Assembly: GCF_002632755.1 (NCBI RefSeq)
Contig: NZ_NJAK01000002.1
Span: forward strand, 341,200-405,199
Origin: Xenorhabdus ishibashii
Lineage (GTDB): Bacteria > Pseudomonadota > Gammaproteobacteria > Enterobacterales > Enterobacteriaceae
DNA length: 64,000 nt
Direction of reading: 5' to 3'
The position numbers were made by a program, and so were the translations under genes. Each line of letters starts with the position of its first letter. Positions within the stretch are counted from its first letter, which is position 1. Of this stretch, positions 1 through 8,971 are shown in pieces. A model generated the notes under the pieces. It made no database searches. It was given only the letters and a program-made list of their open reading frames with translations, and was not told where the DNA came from.

Positions 1-68
1 AGACTTTCTATTGTTATCCGTTGTCGTAAGTTCTCAGATAACAATTAACCAGGTAGAACACATAGAAC

Positions 69-102
69 AGGCACTTATTCCAAAACCAAGGATAAAATGC
101 CT
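69..102 (-). terminator. Possible terminator hairpin downstream of dadX
   Basis: An imperfect inverted repeat (AGGCA...TGCCT outer arms, TTATTCC/GGATAA inner arms with one bulge) lies about 20 bases past the dadX stop codon in the direction of transcription. There is only a weak T tract after it, so its role as a terminator is an inference from position. Confidence 0.3.
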
Positions 103-124
103 GAATTCTTAAAGGCAGAGAGGA

Positions 125-1192
125 TTAACCCACCATGACAGGAACACGCTTCGCTAAAGCACAAAAAAGCTCGTAACCAATGGTTCCGGCTGATCCTGCT
201 ACTTCATCTACGGGTAGATTTTCTCCCCACAACTCGACAATACTACCTATATTTGCCTGAGGGCATGGCGTCAAATCAACTGTCATCATATCCATTGATA
301 TGGCACCCAATAACTGGGTACGAATACCATCAACCATAACAGGGGTTCCCGTTGGCGCATGCCGAGGATATCCATCCGCATAGCCACAAGCGACTGTACC
401 GACACGCATGGGTTGCGGGGTCGTATAGCGGCTGCTATAACCAATTTTTTCTCCCTTGGGAAGTTCATGTACTGCGATGATTTCACTTTGTAGTGTCATG
501 GCGGGTTTCAACCCAATATTGGCAATGTCATGCCACTTTCCACTCGGAGACGCGCCATAAAGAATAATACCTGGCCGTACCCAATCTCGATGTGTTTTCG
601 GATGCCACAAAACAGCACCAGAATTCGCCAGACAATGAGGAAGTGAATTCATTTGCAGACGCTCAACAACTGCGAATTGTTCATCAATACCAACTTCATT
701 ATCTGAATTGGCAAAATGGGTCATTAAAGTCACTGACTTAATATTTTTAATCCGGTTCACTATTGAAACTATCTGTGAGTACTCTTTTGGAGTGAATCCT
801 AATCGATTCATACCACTATTAAGTTTCAAATAGATATCAATGGGATTGTCCAATTTAGCTTTTTCTATCTCATCAAGCTGCCAATAACTATGCACGACAG
901 TTGTCAGACGGTATTTATTGATAATCTGTAAATCCGCGGGCTTGAAAAAACCCTCCAATAGCAAGATTGGCCTTTGCCATCCCTGCTCCCTTAAATAAAT
1001 AGCTTCATTCATGTCAAGCAGTGCAAATCCATCTGTCTGCATGAGTGATTGCCATATTCTGTCCAATCCATGCCCATACGCATCCGCTTTTACTACCGAC
1101 CAAATTTTACTGTTATTCACTTTTTGACGAATAACCGACAAATTATGGCGAAATGCATCGAGATGGATCGTTGCCAAAATAGGACGTGGCAT
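125..1192 (-). CDS. dadX: Alanine racemase, catabolic (DadX)
   Basis: A 355-residue PLP-dependent racemase interconverting L- and D-alanine in the cytoplasm. The PLP-binding lysine lies in the N-terminal motif VVKADAYGHG (near residue 34) and the catalytic tyrosine region reads CGYADGYPRHA (near residue 255). Length and order (TIM barrel first, then the C-terminal beta domain) are typical of Alr/DadX. It is the second gene of a leftward pair, starting 27 bases after the dadA stop, which is the classic dadAX arrangement. That neighbour is the reason to call it the catabolic isozyme rather than the biosynthetic Alr. The reading frame is intact and nothing is unusual. Confidence 0.95.
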   Translation of the reverse strand: MPRPILATIHLDAFRHNLSVIRQKVNNSKIWSVVKADAYGHGLDRIWQSLMQTDGFALLDMNEAIYLREQGWQRPILLLEGFFKPADLQIINKYRLTTVVHSYWQLDEIEKAKLDNPIDIYLKLNSGMNRLGFTPKEYSQIVSIVNRIKNIKSVTLMTHFANSDNEVGIDEQFAVVERLQMNSLPHCLANSGAVLWHPKTHRDWVRPGIILYGASPSGKWHDIANIGLKPAMTLQSEIIAVHELPKGEKIGYSSRYTTPQPMRVGTVACGYADGYPRHAPTGTPVMVDGIRTQLLGAISMDMMTVDLTPCPQANIGSIVELWGENLPVDEVAGSAGTIGYELFCALAKRVPVMVG

Positions 1193-1219
1193 GACGACCC
1201 CTTCTTATAGTTTATTAGT

Positions 1220-2521
1220 TTATGCCGTATGTAAATGAGGATTTATTGGAAACACTTTTATATTAAAACCATCGATGTATCTGAATACAGAGAGATCATC
1301 TGCCGCGATATCCGGTTTTTTGCCAGAAATTAAATCAGCCAATAACTTCCCTGAACCACAGGCCATCGTCCAACCTAGTGTTCCATGTCCCGTATTTAGA
1401 TAAAGATTGGTATATTTGGTTGCCCCCACAATAGGAGTACCATCCGGAGTCATAGGCCGCAAACCAGTCCAGAATGAGGCCTCTGCAATATTACCACCAT
1501 TGTGGTATAAATCCTGTACAACCATTTTTAACGTTTCACAACGATTCTGGGGCACATTCAAATTAAATCCAACCACTTCCGCCATACCACCAACGCGAAT
1601 ACGATTATCAAAACGCGTAATGGCAATCTTGTAAGTTTCATCCAGCACAGTTGAGACCGGTGCTTTTGATTCGTCCATGATAGGCATCGTTAACGAATAT
1701 CCTTTCATCGGATAAACCGGAATTTTAACCAGTTCTTTTAAGATTTCAGTGGAATAAGATCCCATCGCGACCACATAGTGATCCGCCGTCATGATGCCAT
1801 CATCACATTGAATACCTGTGACTCTATTCCCATCCACCAAGATCCGTTTAACTTGCTTGTTGAATACAAACTGCACACCAATATCTTCTGCCATTTTAGC
1901 CAGCGCTTTGGTAAAAAGCTGACAATCACCTGTTTCATCATTCGGTAATTGCAATCCACCTGTCAGTTTATGAGAAATATTAGCAAGCGCTGGCTCTACA
2001 GCAGCCAACTGTTCGGCAGTCAATAACTGATAAGATACCCCTTCTTGTTCTAACACTTCGATATCATTAGCAGCATTATCGAATTGCTTGGTAGTTCTGA
2101 ACAATTGCAGGGTTCCCCCCTGACGCCCTTCATATTGGATCCCCGTATCGGCCCTTAATTGTTTAATACAGTCCCTGCTATATTCTGCCAAACGTACCAT
2201 TCTGCTTTTATTCATCGCGTAATGGCTGGCATCACAATTACGCAGCATTTGCCACATCCAGCGTAACTGAAACAAAGAGCCATCAGGGCGAATAGCCAAA
2301 GGTGCGTGACGTTGAAATATCCACTTTATTGCTTTTAGTGGGATCCCTGGGGCTCCCCAAGGAGTTGCATATCCTGGTGAGATTTGACCGGCATTAGCGG
2401 CACTAGTTTCTTCAGCAGCACTATTCTGGCGATCAATTACGGTAACTTCATGGCCTGCTTGAGCAAGATACCATGCGCTGGTTACGCCAATAACACCGCT
2501 GCCTAAAATAAGGACCTTCAT
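1220..2521 (-). CDS. dadA: D-amino acid dehydrogenase small subunit (DadA)
   Basis: A 433-residue FAD-dependent dehydrogenase that oxidises D-alanine to pyruvate and passes electrons to the respiratory chain at the inner membrane. The N terminus [19 protein letters not shown] is the dinucleotide-binding beta-alpha-beta motif (GxGxxG), and the C terminus carries the family signature near [14 protein letters not shown]. An in-frame ATG lies 28 codons further upstream, but I chose 2521. A GGGGGT ribosome site sits just before it, the flavin fold starts at once, and 433 residues match the E. coli protein (432). The gene is first in a dadA-dadX operon. In E. coli the operon is controlled by Lrp and CRP; the long upstream region here could hold such control but I cannot identify the sites. 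Confidence 0.95.
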   Translation of the reverse strand: MKVLILGSGVIGVTSAWYLAQAGHEVTVIDRQNSAAEETSAANAGQISPGYATPWGAPGIPLKAIKWIFQRHAPLAIRPDGSLFQLRWMWQMLRNCDASHYAMNKSRMVRLAEYSRDCIKQLRADTGIQYEGRQGGTLQLFRTTKQFDNAANDIEVLEQEGVSYQLLTAEQLAAVEPALANISHKLTGGLQLPNDETGDCQLFTKALAKMAEDIGVQFVFNKQVKRILVDGNRVTGIQCDDGIMTADHYVVAMGSYSTEILKELVKIPVYPMKGYSLTMPIMDESKAPVSTVLDETYKIAITRFDNRIRVGGMAEVVGFNLNVPQNRCETLKMVVQDLYHNGGNIAEASFWTGLRPMTPDGTPIVGATKYTNLYLNTGHGTLGWTMACGSGKLLADLISGKKPDIAADDLSVFRYIDGFNIKVFPINPHLHTA

Positions 2522-3096
2522 TTTACCCCCTACTGGCAAGTGATATTTGCAAGCATAATATGCTAAATATAAAAAGCCAATACAGAATAATAGGCTACGA
2601 AACAATTAATTAACTTTTAGGATTTAAGTCACACTTTCATTACAAAATAGAAAAAAACACTTCTTCAATAAACATTACCCACCAGATAAAACAAAGTTAA
2701 ATCAATAAGTTAAACAATGCAAACACTATTTATTTCTCTAATTTCTATTTATTAAAGTGGTTTTTATGGCAAAAAGAAACATCGAATTCACAAAAGCAAA
2801 ATTTTAAAAAAAACCACATAAATGTAAATTTTCAGGATTTTATCTAATCCCATTATTGATTAAGTAGAATAATAATTTAAAAAATTGCACTACGCAGTTG
2901 GGAGTGTTTCTAAATAACACATATGTGTTAAGTGATGATTAAAGAAATACCCCAGAAATATAGGTAACTCCGTATCACACAATTGCACATTATATGATCG
3001 AACCATAATATAACTACATAACTGGGGTAAATAAATGTAACCAATAGAGAGGCAAACAAAAAACGAAGAGTTTAACCAACTTAAGACGTGCTTCTG
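2522..3096. other. Long AT-rich intergenic region upstream of dadA
   Basis: 575 bases without a credible gene between the dadA start and the fadR stop. It is strongly A/T-rich with several A and T tracts, and it holds one perfect 16-base palindrome (2915-2930). It must contain the dadA promoter, but no single -35/-10 pair stands out. No repeat family or RNA gene was recognised. Confidence 0.6.
2915..2930. promoter_or_regulatory. Perfect 16-bp palindrome, possible operator
   Basis: TAACACATATGTGTTA is identical to its own reverse complement. It lies about 390 bases upstream of the dadA start codon and 165 bases past the fadR stop. The half-site TAACACAT is operator-like, but it does not match the CRP or FadR consensus that I know. 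Its function is not established. Confidence 0.35.
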
Positions 3097-3819
3097 TTAA
3101 TGAGTTGATCTTTCCGTCAATTCATTGATCATAATACTTTGCATATTATGCCAGATAATACCACTCTCTTTACCATAATTACGCACACAGTCTATGATCT
3201 TGTCATAGGCTTTTTCCCGACATAGTGAACTTAATTGCTGGTAGAAATTCAACGCCAAATTACGTGCTTCAGGACTGGAGAAATAATAACGGCCAACACG
3301 GGTATACAGCCCTTTCAGTCCATTAATAATCAAACCATAAATTGGGTTCCCTGACGCAAAAGCCAGACCACGGAAAATATCATAATCCACAGAGCTGAAA
3401 GCTTCAGCGGTATCTTCCACACTTTCTTTTTCTGCCAGAATTTCCAATGATTTTTCAGGGTTGTTCCTAAATGCGGTACGGATAAAAATGGCGGCGATAT
3501 TGGTTCTCACTGCCAATAAGTTATCAATCAACTGAGGAACACGATCATGATCAAGACGCGCCAAAGTTTCCAGAATATTAAGACCGGATGTTTCCCAAAA
3601 ATTATTAACCTTAGTTGGTTTTCCATGCTGGATAGTCAACCAACCATCACGGGCAAGGCGCTGCAACACTTCACGCAAGGTCGTACGGGTGACACCGATC
3701 AATTCAGATAATTCACGTTCTGCTGGCAGTATGGAGCCGGGTGGAAAGCGATTATTCCAAATACTTTCAATGATATACTCTTCCGCGAAACTCGCAGGAC
3801 TTTGAGCCTTAATTACCAT
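3097..3819 (-). CDS. fadR: Fatty acid metabolism regulator FadR
   Basis: A 240-residue GntR-family transcription factor. The N-terminal winged helix (about residues 9-75) includes [20 protein letters not shown] and the recognition helix [16 protein letters not shown]. The C-terminal all-helical domain binds long-chain acyl-CoA. In E. coli FadR (239 residues) represses beta-oxidation genes and activates fabA/fabB, and acyl-CoA binding releases it from DNA. It is divergent from nhaB across about 277 bases, the usual enterobacterial fadR-nhaB arrangement. It reads leftwards like dadA-dadX but is separated from dadA by 575 bases, so it is probably transcribed alone. Confidence 0.95.
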   Translation of the reverse strand: MVIKAQSPASFAEEYIIESIWNNRFPPGSILPAERELSELIGVTRTTLREVLQRLARDGWLTIQHGKPTKVNNFWETSGLNILETLARLDHDRVPQLIDNLLAVRTNIAAIFIRTAFRNNPEKSLEILAEKESVEDTAEAFSSVDYDIFRGLAFASGNPIYGLIINGLKGLYTRVGRYYFSSPEARNLALNFYQQLSSLCREKAYDKIIDCVRNYGKESGIIWHNMQSIMINELTERSTH

Positions 3820-4096
3820 AATTTTAATTATTCCAAAGCAGTTTTCTTGGCTAATAATAGCGATTGATCATACCAGAATGTGCTTGATCGACATAGTTAC
3901 CAGGTAAATAAACAGTGAAAGAGTGAAAGGGCTCATAAAAAATGCAATCATTCATGGATTAATCATATGGGAATACCCTTAAATTGCTATCACATCGGGC
4001 ATACTATACCGATTCGATATGTTTCTATAGTGGTCGTTTTGCTTTATAGCCACTTAGATTTTTCCACGTATCCACAAAAGAGGAATGTTAATAATA

Positions 4097-5641
4097 ATGG
4101 AAATCAGTATCCAACGTGCAGTGATGAAAAACTTTCTCGGCAATTCGCCGGATTGGTACAAACTAGCTATCATTGTTTTTTTGATTATCAACCCACTGGT
4201 CTATTTCTTTGTCAGCCCCTTTGTTGCTGGCTGGATGCTTGTTGTTGAGTTTATCTTCACACTGGCAATGGCATTAAAATGTTATCCTCTGCAACCAGGA
4301 GGGTTACTCGCTATTGAAGCAATCATCATTGGGATGACTTCACCAAAACAAATAGGTCATGAGATAGCCAACAATCTGGAAGTCATTTTATTGCTGATTT
4401 TCATGGTTGCGGGCATTTACTTTATGAAACAATTGCTGCTGTTTGTTTTCACAAAGCTGCTGTTAAGTATCCGCTCCAAGAAAATGCTGGCACTGGCATT
4501 CTGTCTGGCAAGTGCTTTCTTATCCGCTTTTCTTGATGCCCTGACCGTAATTGCCGTTGTTATCAGTGTATCAATCGGGTTTTACGCCATCTATCACCAA
4601 TTCCTTTCCCATAGTGGCAATTCAGAACTCAGTGATGATAAATACATTGACAATGAGGATAAAAGACTGGCGCTGGAACAGTTCAGGGCATTTTTGCGCA
4701 GTCTGGTGATGCATGCGGGGGTTGGTACTGCACTGGGCGGTGTGATGACTATGGTCGGTGAACCCCAAAACCTGATTATTGCCAAACATGTCGGCTGGGA
4801 TTTTGCCACATTTTTTATTCGTATGTCGCCAGTCACCATTCCTGTATTTATTTGTGGCTTGTTGATCTGCTTACTGGTTGAACATTTTAAACTGTTCGGT
4901 TACGGTGCTGAGCTGCCTGAGCGTGTTCGCTCTGTTTTGGAAGATTATGACCAAAAAACCAGTGAGAAGCGCACCCGTCAAGAAAAAGCTCAGCTTGTTG
5001 TTCAGGCATTGATCGGTATTTGGCTGATTGTAGCGCTGGCTTTTCATTTGGCTGAAGTAGGTTTGATTGGCCTATCAGTCATTATCTTAGCGACCGCATT
5101 CTGTGGCATTACCGAAGAACACGCGTTAGGCAAAGCCTTTGAGGAAGCCTTACCGTTTACTGCACTGTTAACTGTATTCTTTTCTGTGGTTGCAGTCATT
5201 GTTGACCAACAACTGTTTACGCCATTTATTCAATTTGTCTTACAGTCTTCACCCGCTTCACAACTTTCCTTATTCTATTTGTTTAACGGATTACTCTCTG
5301 CGGTTTCTGATAACGTTTTCGTCGGTACGGTTTACATTAATGAAGCATTGCTCGCCCTGAAAAGCGGTTTGATTTCACAGCAACAATATGAATATTTGGC
5401 CGTTGCCATCAATACCGGGACTAACTTACCATCCGTGGCAACACCTAACGGACAAGCCGCTTTTCTGTTCCTGCTGACTTCGGCCTTGTCCCCGTTGATC
5501 CGTCTCTCTTATGGTCGCATGGTAATAATGGCCTTGCCTTATACCATTGTGATGACACTAGTAGGTCTGTTGTGTGTTGAATTCTGGTTAGTGCCTGCCA
5601 CTGAATATCTCATCAAATTTGGTTTGCTCACTCCACTATAA
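4097..5641 (+). CDS. nhaB: Na+/H+ antiporter NhaB
   Basis: A 514-residue inner-membrane antiporter that exports Na+ in exchange for protons. It has a dozen or so hydrophobic segments. The conserved N terminus includes [23 protein letters not shown] and [15 protein letters not shown], and the family signature [17 protein letters not shown] follows. An in-frame ATG at 4085 directly abuts the AGAGGA ribosome site and adds only four residues. I chose the ATG at 4097 because it leaves workable spacing and matches the E. coli start (MEIS). The gene is divergent from fadR and is followed by a hairpin terminator, so it is probably monocistronic. Confidence 0.95.
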   Translation: MEISIQRAVMKNFLGNSPDWYKLAIIVFLIINPLVYFFVSPFVAGWMLVVEFIFTLAMALKCYPLQPGGLLAIEAIIIGMTSPKQIGHEIANNLEVILLLIFMVAGIYFMKQLLLFVFTKLLLSIRSKKMLALAFCLASAFLSAFLDALTVIAVVISVSIGFYAIYHQFLSHSGNSELSDDKYIDNEDKRLALEQFRAFLRSLVMHAGVGTALGGVMTMVGEPQNLIIAKHVGWDFATFFIRMSPVTIPVFICGLLICLLVEHFKLFGYGAELPERVRSVLEDYDQKTSEKRTRQEKAQLVVQALIGIWLIVALAFHLAEVGLIGLSVIILATAFCGITEEHALGKAFEEALPFTALLTVFFSVVAVIVDQQLFTPFIQFVLQSSPASQLSLFYLFNGLLSAVSDNVFVGTVYINEALLALKSGLISQQQYEYLAVAINTGTNLPSVATPNGQAAFLFLLTSALSPLIRLSYGRMVIMALPYTIVMTLVGLLCVEFWLVPATEYLIKFGLLTPL

Positions 5642-5670
5642 TTAGAGACCGAATTTATCGTTATATCCTG

Positions 5671-5707
5671 CCGGAAAGTGTGATTTTGCACACTCTCCGG
5701 CTTTTTC
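5671..5707 (+). terminator. Rho-independent terminator of nhaB
   Basis: CCGGAAAGTGTG pairs with CACACTCTCCGG (one mismatch) across a short loop and is followed at once by CTTTTTC. It sits 30 bases past the nhaB stop codon and about 115 bases before dsbB. Confidence 0.85.
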
Positions 5708-5821
5708 GTTAATCACTTGCCTGAAAAAATAGCTCAGTTGATTTTAATTTTATTTTTTTATGGCTGATGAAACGGCACAATAGCCTAATTATTTATATTG
5801 AAAAGGTGGGAAGAAAAGAAA

Positions 5822-6340
5822 ATGTTTCAATTTTTAAAACAGAGTTCCCAAGGGCGAGGTGCATGGTTATTGATGGCGTTAACCGCTCTTATCCTGGAAG
5901 CCGTAGCGCTCTATTTTCAACATATGATGCAGTTGCAGCCTTGCGTAATGTGCATTTATGAGCGTGTTGCGTTGCTTGGTATTTTAGGGGCTGCGCTGCT
6001 TGGTGCAATCGCACCTAAAACGCCTTTACGCTGGTTAACTATATTGCTGTGGATTTATAGCGCATGGCAAGGATTACAACTGGCATGGGATCACACCATG
6101 ATGCAGTTATACCCTTCTCCATTTAATACTTGCGAGTTCTTTGTCCAATTCCCATCTTGGCTACCGTTGAATGATTGGCTGCCTTCCATGTTTCAGGCAT
6201 TTGGGGATTGTTCGATGAAACAGTGGGAATTTTTAACGCTGGACATGCCGCAATGGTTGATTGGCATTTTTGCCGCTTATCTGTTGGTAGGTATATTGGT
6301 GCTTGTGAGTCAGTTTTTTCGGGCTCAAGGTAGACCTTAA
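5822..6340 (+). CDS. dsbB: Disulfide bond formation protein DsbB
   Basis: A 172-residue four-helix inner-membrane quinone reductase that reoxidises periplasmic DsbA. Both catalytic cysteine pairs are present: CVMC at residues 41-44 (the same numbering as E. coli), and a second periplasmic-loop pair in TCEF and GDCSM. The N terminus [14 protein letters not shown] matches the family. The ORF can be extended eight residues upstream, but 5822 follows a GGAAGAAAAG ribosome site and matches the E. coli start. It follows nhaB, the common enterobacterial order, and a hairpin terminator lies 36 bases downstream. Confidence 0.95.
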   Translation: MFQFLKQSSQGRGAWLLMALTALILEAVALYFQHMMQLQPCVMCIYERVALLGILGAALLGAIAPKTPLRWLTILLWIYSAWQGLQLAWDHTMMQLYPSPFNTCEFFVQFPSWLPLNDWLPSMFQAFGDCSMKQWEFLTLDMPQWLIGIFAAYLLVGILVLVSQFFRAQGRP

Positions 6341-6376
6341 AAATAAGCAATTGACCAAAAGGGGTCTTGTTAAGGA

Positions 6377-6404
6377 GATCCCAGTACTTTAGCTGGGATC
6401 TTTT
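6377..6404 (+). terminator. Rho-independent terminator of dsbB
   Basis: GATCCCAG and CTGGGATC form a perfect 8-bp stem around an 8-base loop, followed by TTTT. It lies 36 bases after the dsbB stop. The core-gene block ends here. Confidence 0.85.
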
Positions 6405-6591
6405 CAACATTATGACAACATCAAACTTTTTCTAAAATCTTTTATGTTGAAGATAATTTATCAAACAAATAACACCGCTTAGGAATTACAAACCATCCTT
6501 GAAGGTTATTTACCTTCCAAGTCTTTTGATCTATGAAATATGATCAAGAGACAGGCCAAGGCGAGGTTTATAGTTAATTTCTCTTATGTTC

Positions 6592-6675
6592 TTATGACAA
6601 TATAATGCCAATCGTCAATGTTACGGTAATCCAAACCCCTACAAACGTTACATAGCTCATCAATCTGTTCTTCAT
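6592..6675 (-). CDS. Putative 27-residue single-pass membrane peptide
   Basis: A short reading frame encodes a basic N terminus (MKNRLMSYV) followed by one continuous hydrophobic stretch (FVGVWITVTLTIGIIL) ending in serine. This is the build of known small inner-membrane proteins and of hydrophobic type I/V toxins. The ATG is preceded by GAGGGAAAG at good spacing (bases 6679-6687), much better than chance. It lies on the same strand as, and about 250 bases downstream of, the GhoS/DUF2622-type gene at 6926-7237. I do not recognise a named family. The call depends on the ribosome site and amino acid pattern, not on homology. Confidence 0.45.
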   Translation of the reverse strand: MKNRLMSYVTFVGVWITVTLTIGIILS

Positions 6676-6925
6676 TTTACTTTCCCTCATTACCAAACAA
6701 ACATCCATAGCTGCACGGTAGTGGCCCTGACTGTTCTGACATAAAAAATATAAACAGCATTTAATATATATTTGGTATGCAGCATAAGTTCCATTCTAAT
6801 ATTTATTACAATGGGTATTAAATTAGACAGGTTGTTATAGTAATAAGACAATGCTTAGGTAATAAAACTGACCAGAATAAGAGAGTTAACTCATAAAAAA
6901 CCACAACGTGAGATGTCTTAACGAA

Positions 6926-7237
6926 TTATTCACCTGAACCGGATTCAGTATGTGGTTTTTCGGGATATAACGATGCACTCCAGTTACTGTAAGTACAAAC
7001 AAATATCGAAGGATCTTTGTTTGAAAATGGCGTAGCCATAGATTTGATTTTTTCCGCCAACTGCACGGATTCCATCGTCGAATTACCAATATAAGTTCCA
7101 CCAGGCAAGCGATGCCATTTCCCATTAGGAAAACGGATAGATTGGCTGAATTGATTCGCCGTCATCCTTTTATGTAATTTTTCATAACCCTCAATACCCG
7201 TGCCATAAAGCTCTACACGAATCAAATAACTTGCCAT
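6926..7237 (-). CDS. GhoS/DUF2622-family small protein (possible antitoxin)
   Basis: A 103-residue soluble protein. Its N-terminal half (MASYLIRVELYG...YEKLHKRM...GFSQSI-type spacing, then LPGGTYIGN) resembles what I recall of the small ferredoxin-like-fold family DUF2622/GhoS. In E. coli, GhoS is the endoribonuclease antitoxin of a type V system and cleaves the mRNA of the membrane toxin GhoT. Many family members are orphans of unknown role, so an RNase activity is inference. Just after the stop codon a long-range inverted repeat (AAAAACCACA...TGTGGTTTTT) could act as a terminator. The only nearby hydrophobic candidate partner is the 27-residue peptide downstream. Confidence 0.6.
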   Translation of the reverse strand: MASYLIRVELYGTGIEGYEKLHKRMTANQFSQSIRFPNGKWHRLPGGTYIGNSTMESVQLAEKIKSMATPFSNKDPSIFVCTYSNWSASLYPEKPHTESGSGE

Positions 7238-7392
7238 TTCTCTTTCCTTGTTTTCAACTTTTGACCAGACAAGTTATCAGTTTTTCTTTACTGTTTAAAG
7301 TCGGAAAAACGGGAGAAAAATCCGATATTAATGCCAATTCCGGTCCTTACATTATATGTATTTGATATAAAATCCCTTGTTTGTGATTAAGG

Positions 7393-7564
7393 ATGGCCGT
7401 TGTTATCAAATTTCCAGATAACTTACGGGTTCATCATGCCAAAATAACAATGAGTTGGTTGGAAAATCACCAGATCCGGATTGCGGTGTTTTAGGAAGCG
7501 CCAGAGAAGAAAGGCGCATGTTACCCGTTTTTTCCACCATCCTAAAATTCGTTATGCGGCATGA
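7393..7564 (+). pseudogene. Relic of an IS630-family transposase
   Basis: Within the 433-base gap between the GhoS-like gene and the AraC regulator, two short stretches look like the end of an IS630-type transposase. From 7393, one frame reads FPDNLRVHHAKITMSW and continues to a TAG at 7492. This resembles the second-aspartate region (DNLRVHHAK) of some IS630 transposases. After a loss of sequence and a frame change, 7496-7564 reads a typical C terminus ending RFFHHPKIRYAA and TGA. The block between them that should carry the PxYSPxLNPxE motif is missing. The relic is unrelated in detail to the intact-looking IS630 copy at 39481-40390. Nothing else was recognised in the gap. Confidence 0.5.
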
Positions 7565-7670
7565 TAAAAATATAGATATTTAAGCACTGGGTTAATAAGC
7601 CCATTGTTCTGCGTGAGTTTGAAACATTTTACTGTACCTCAACTAAAACGTTATGCCACATACGAAATTT

Positions 7671-8651
7671 CTATTGACTTTCCGCGGTGATATTTTCTTT
7701 CAGTAATATGTGACTCACGGCATATCTTGCCTGCCATGCTTTAGGGTTGATTAAATAATGTTGCCGGAAACGTTTCGAAAAATGGCTTGGGCTGGAATAA
7801 CCCACTGCGGCAGCAACCTCAATCACACTCATCCCTTTCTTCAATAAGTCTTCCGCTGTGGTCATCCGAACGTTTTCCAGATATTGATGGAAAGTCCGGA
7901 AAACAACCGCACGGAATCCCTCTTTTAATTTCCGCTCATTCAAACCCACTGCTCTTGATAACGATTTGATTGTCCAAGGGTAATGATAATCGTTATTAAT
8001 TATTTTTATCGCATTGTAAACAGCACGCCGCTGCAATCCGCTAATTACATTATATTGGCAATCATAAATTTGAGCGGTCACACAAGCGAGTATTTCTAAC
8101 GCTTTTGCCTTTAAATAGACCTTTCTGACACTGCCATTTAACTGACATTCTTCTATCTGATTCACTATCTGCATAAAAGGTGGATAGATAGGGCAAGCCA
8201 TCATCAAGGCATCGCTATAACTCGCATTTTTTTCAAAACCAGCCGTTAATTTGGTAAAAGATGGCAACTCCTGAGCTTCAATTTCGTTCAGGGAAAAACG
8301 GATATCGAGAATACGCCAGGTTCCGCAACCAAAGAAATTCATACCACGCGTCATTGTAGGCGAATAGAAAAATACCATCGTTCCCGGATTAATCTCTAAA
8401 ACCTCGCCATTCTCAATTGCCATTTTTCCCTTCCCACTGAGAACAAAAGCTATTGACACTGTTGGCGGCCCTTCACAATATTCAGTAAAATCTTTACTTA
8501 GCTCAAGATAGATGCGGTTGATGTGAATTCCATCAGATAGTTCCTCTGTTAGCAATGAAGGAGTTGTATTCTTTTCCTCTACTGATGAACGCATGTTATT
8601 GCAATGGCCCGCAGCGAAAATCCCCAATGTCTCGCTATAGATCGTCTTCAT
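7671..8651 (-). CDS. ybtA: AraC-family siderophore regulator (YbtA-like)
   Basis: A 326-residue AraC/XylS activator. The N-terminal part is a cupin-like sensing domain (FVLSGKGKMAIENGEVLEINPG). The C-terminal part has two helix-turn-helix motifs, WTIKSLSRAVGLNERKLKEG and MSVIEVAAAVGYSSPSHFSK, followed by the family end around NPKAWQARY. In Yersinia, YbtA with bound yersiniabactin activates the receptor and biosynthetic genes and represses itself. The frame can be opened 19 codons earlier, but 8651 is preceded by CAGGGG at good spacing. The gene is divergent from the receptor-led operon across 320 bases that hold a Fur-box-like site and a direct repeat. The role as local activator is inferred from this position. 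Confidence 0.85.
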   Translation of the reverse strand: MKTIYSETLGIFAAGHCNNMRSSVEEKNTTPSLLTEELSDGIHINRIYLELSKDFTEYCEGPPTVSIAFVLSGKGKMAIENGEVLEINPGTMVFFYSPTMTRGMNFFGCGTWRILDIRFSLNEIEAQELPSFTKLTAGFEKNASYSDALMMACPIYPPFMQIVNQIEECQLNGSVRKVYLKAKALEILACVTAQIYDCQYNVISGLQRRAVYNAIKIINNDYHYPWTIKSLSRAVGLNERKLKEGFRAVVFRTFHQYLENVRMTTAEDLLKKGMSVIEVAAAVGYSSPSHFSKRFRQHYLINPKAWQARYAVSHILLKENITAESQ

Positions 8652-8795
8652 GAAATCCCCTGTAAAATTAGCCTCAGACACCAACCATTTCAAAAATACG
8701 ATTTCCACAATAAAAACAGTATGTTGTGCAATTTAAATAAATTATTCTTTTATTTTATATATTTATATACAAATGTGAATATCACGCAATTTATC

Positions 8796-8814
8796 ATTAA
8801 TGAGAATCATTATC
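8796..8814. promoter_or_regulatory. Fur box
   Basis: ATTAATGAGAATCATTATC matches the 19-base consensus GATAATGATAATCATTATC at 16 of 19 positions. It lies in the divergent region between the AraC regulator (start 8651) and the TonB receptor (start 8972), so Fe-Fur could repress both directions when iron is plentiful. Confidence 0.8.
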
Positions 8815-8897
8815 AATAGTACGTATCGCGCTACTTTTGTCCCTATCCCGTTAGCTCTTCTTTTCTATTCCAGTTAATTTCACCAAATATGTTTTCG

Positions 8898-8925
8898 GGT
8901 TTACCACGCTTACTTGGTTTACCAC
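8898..8925 (+). promoter_or_regulatory. 10-bp direct repeat, candidate activator site
   Basis: GGTTTACCAC occurs at 8898-8907 and again at 8916-8925, an 18-base spacing (nearly two helical turns), 47-74 bases before the receptor start codon. Tandem same-face repeats are typical of AraC-family activator sites, so the YbtA-like regulator is the obvious candidate. I do not recall the Yersinia YbtA consensus well enough to compare. Confidence 0.45.
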
Positions 8926-8971
8926 ATTCGATCTTTTTAAAACATGATTTGAAAAGGCATAAAGAGCACTT

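Noticed and set aside
7671..8708. Longer start (8708) for the AraC regulator
   Set aside because: The internal ATG at 8651 has a CAGGGG ribosome site and better fits the family length; the upstream 19 codons show no conserved pattern.
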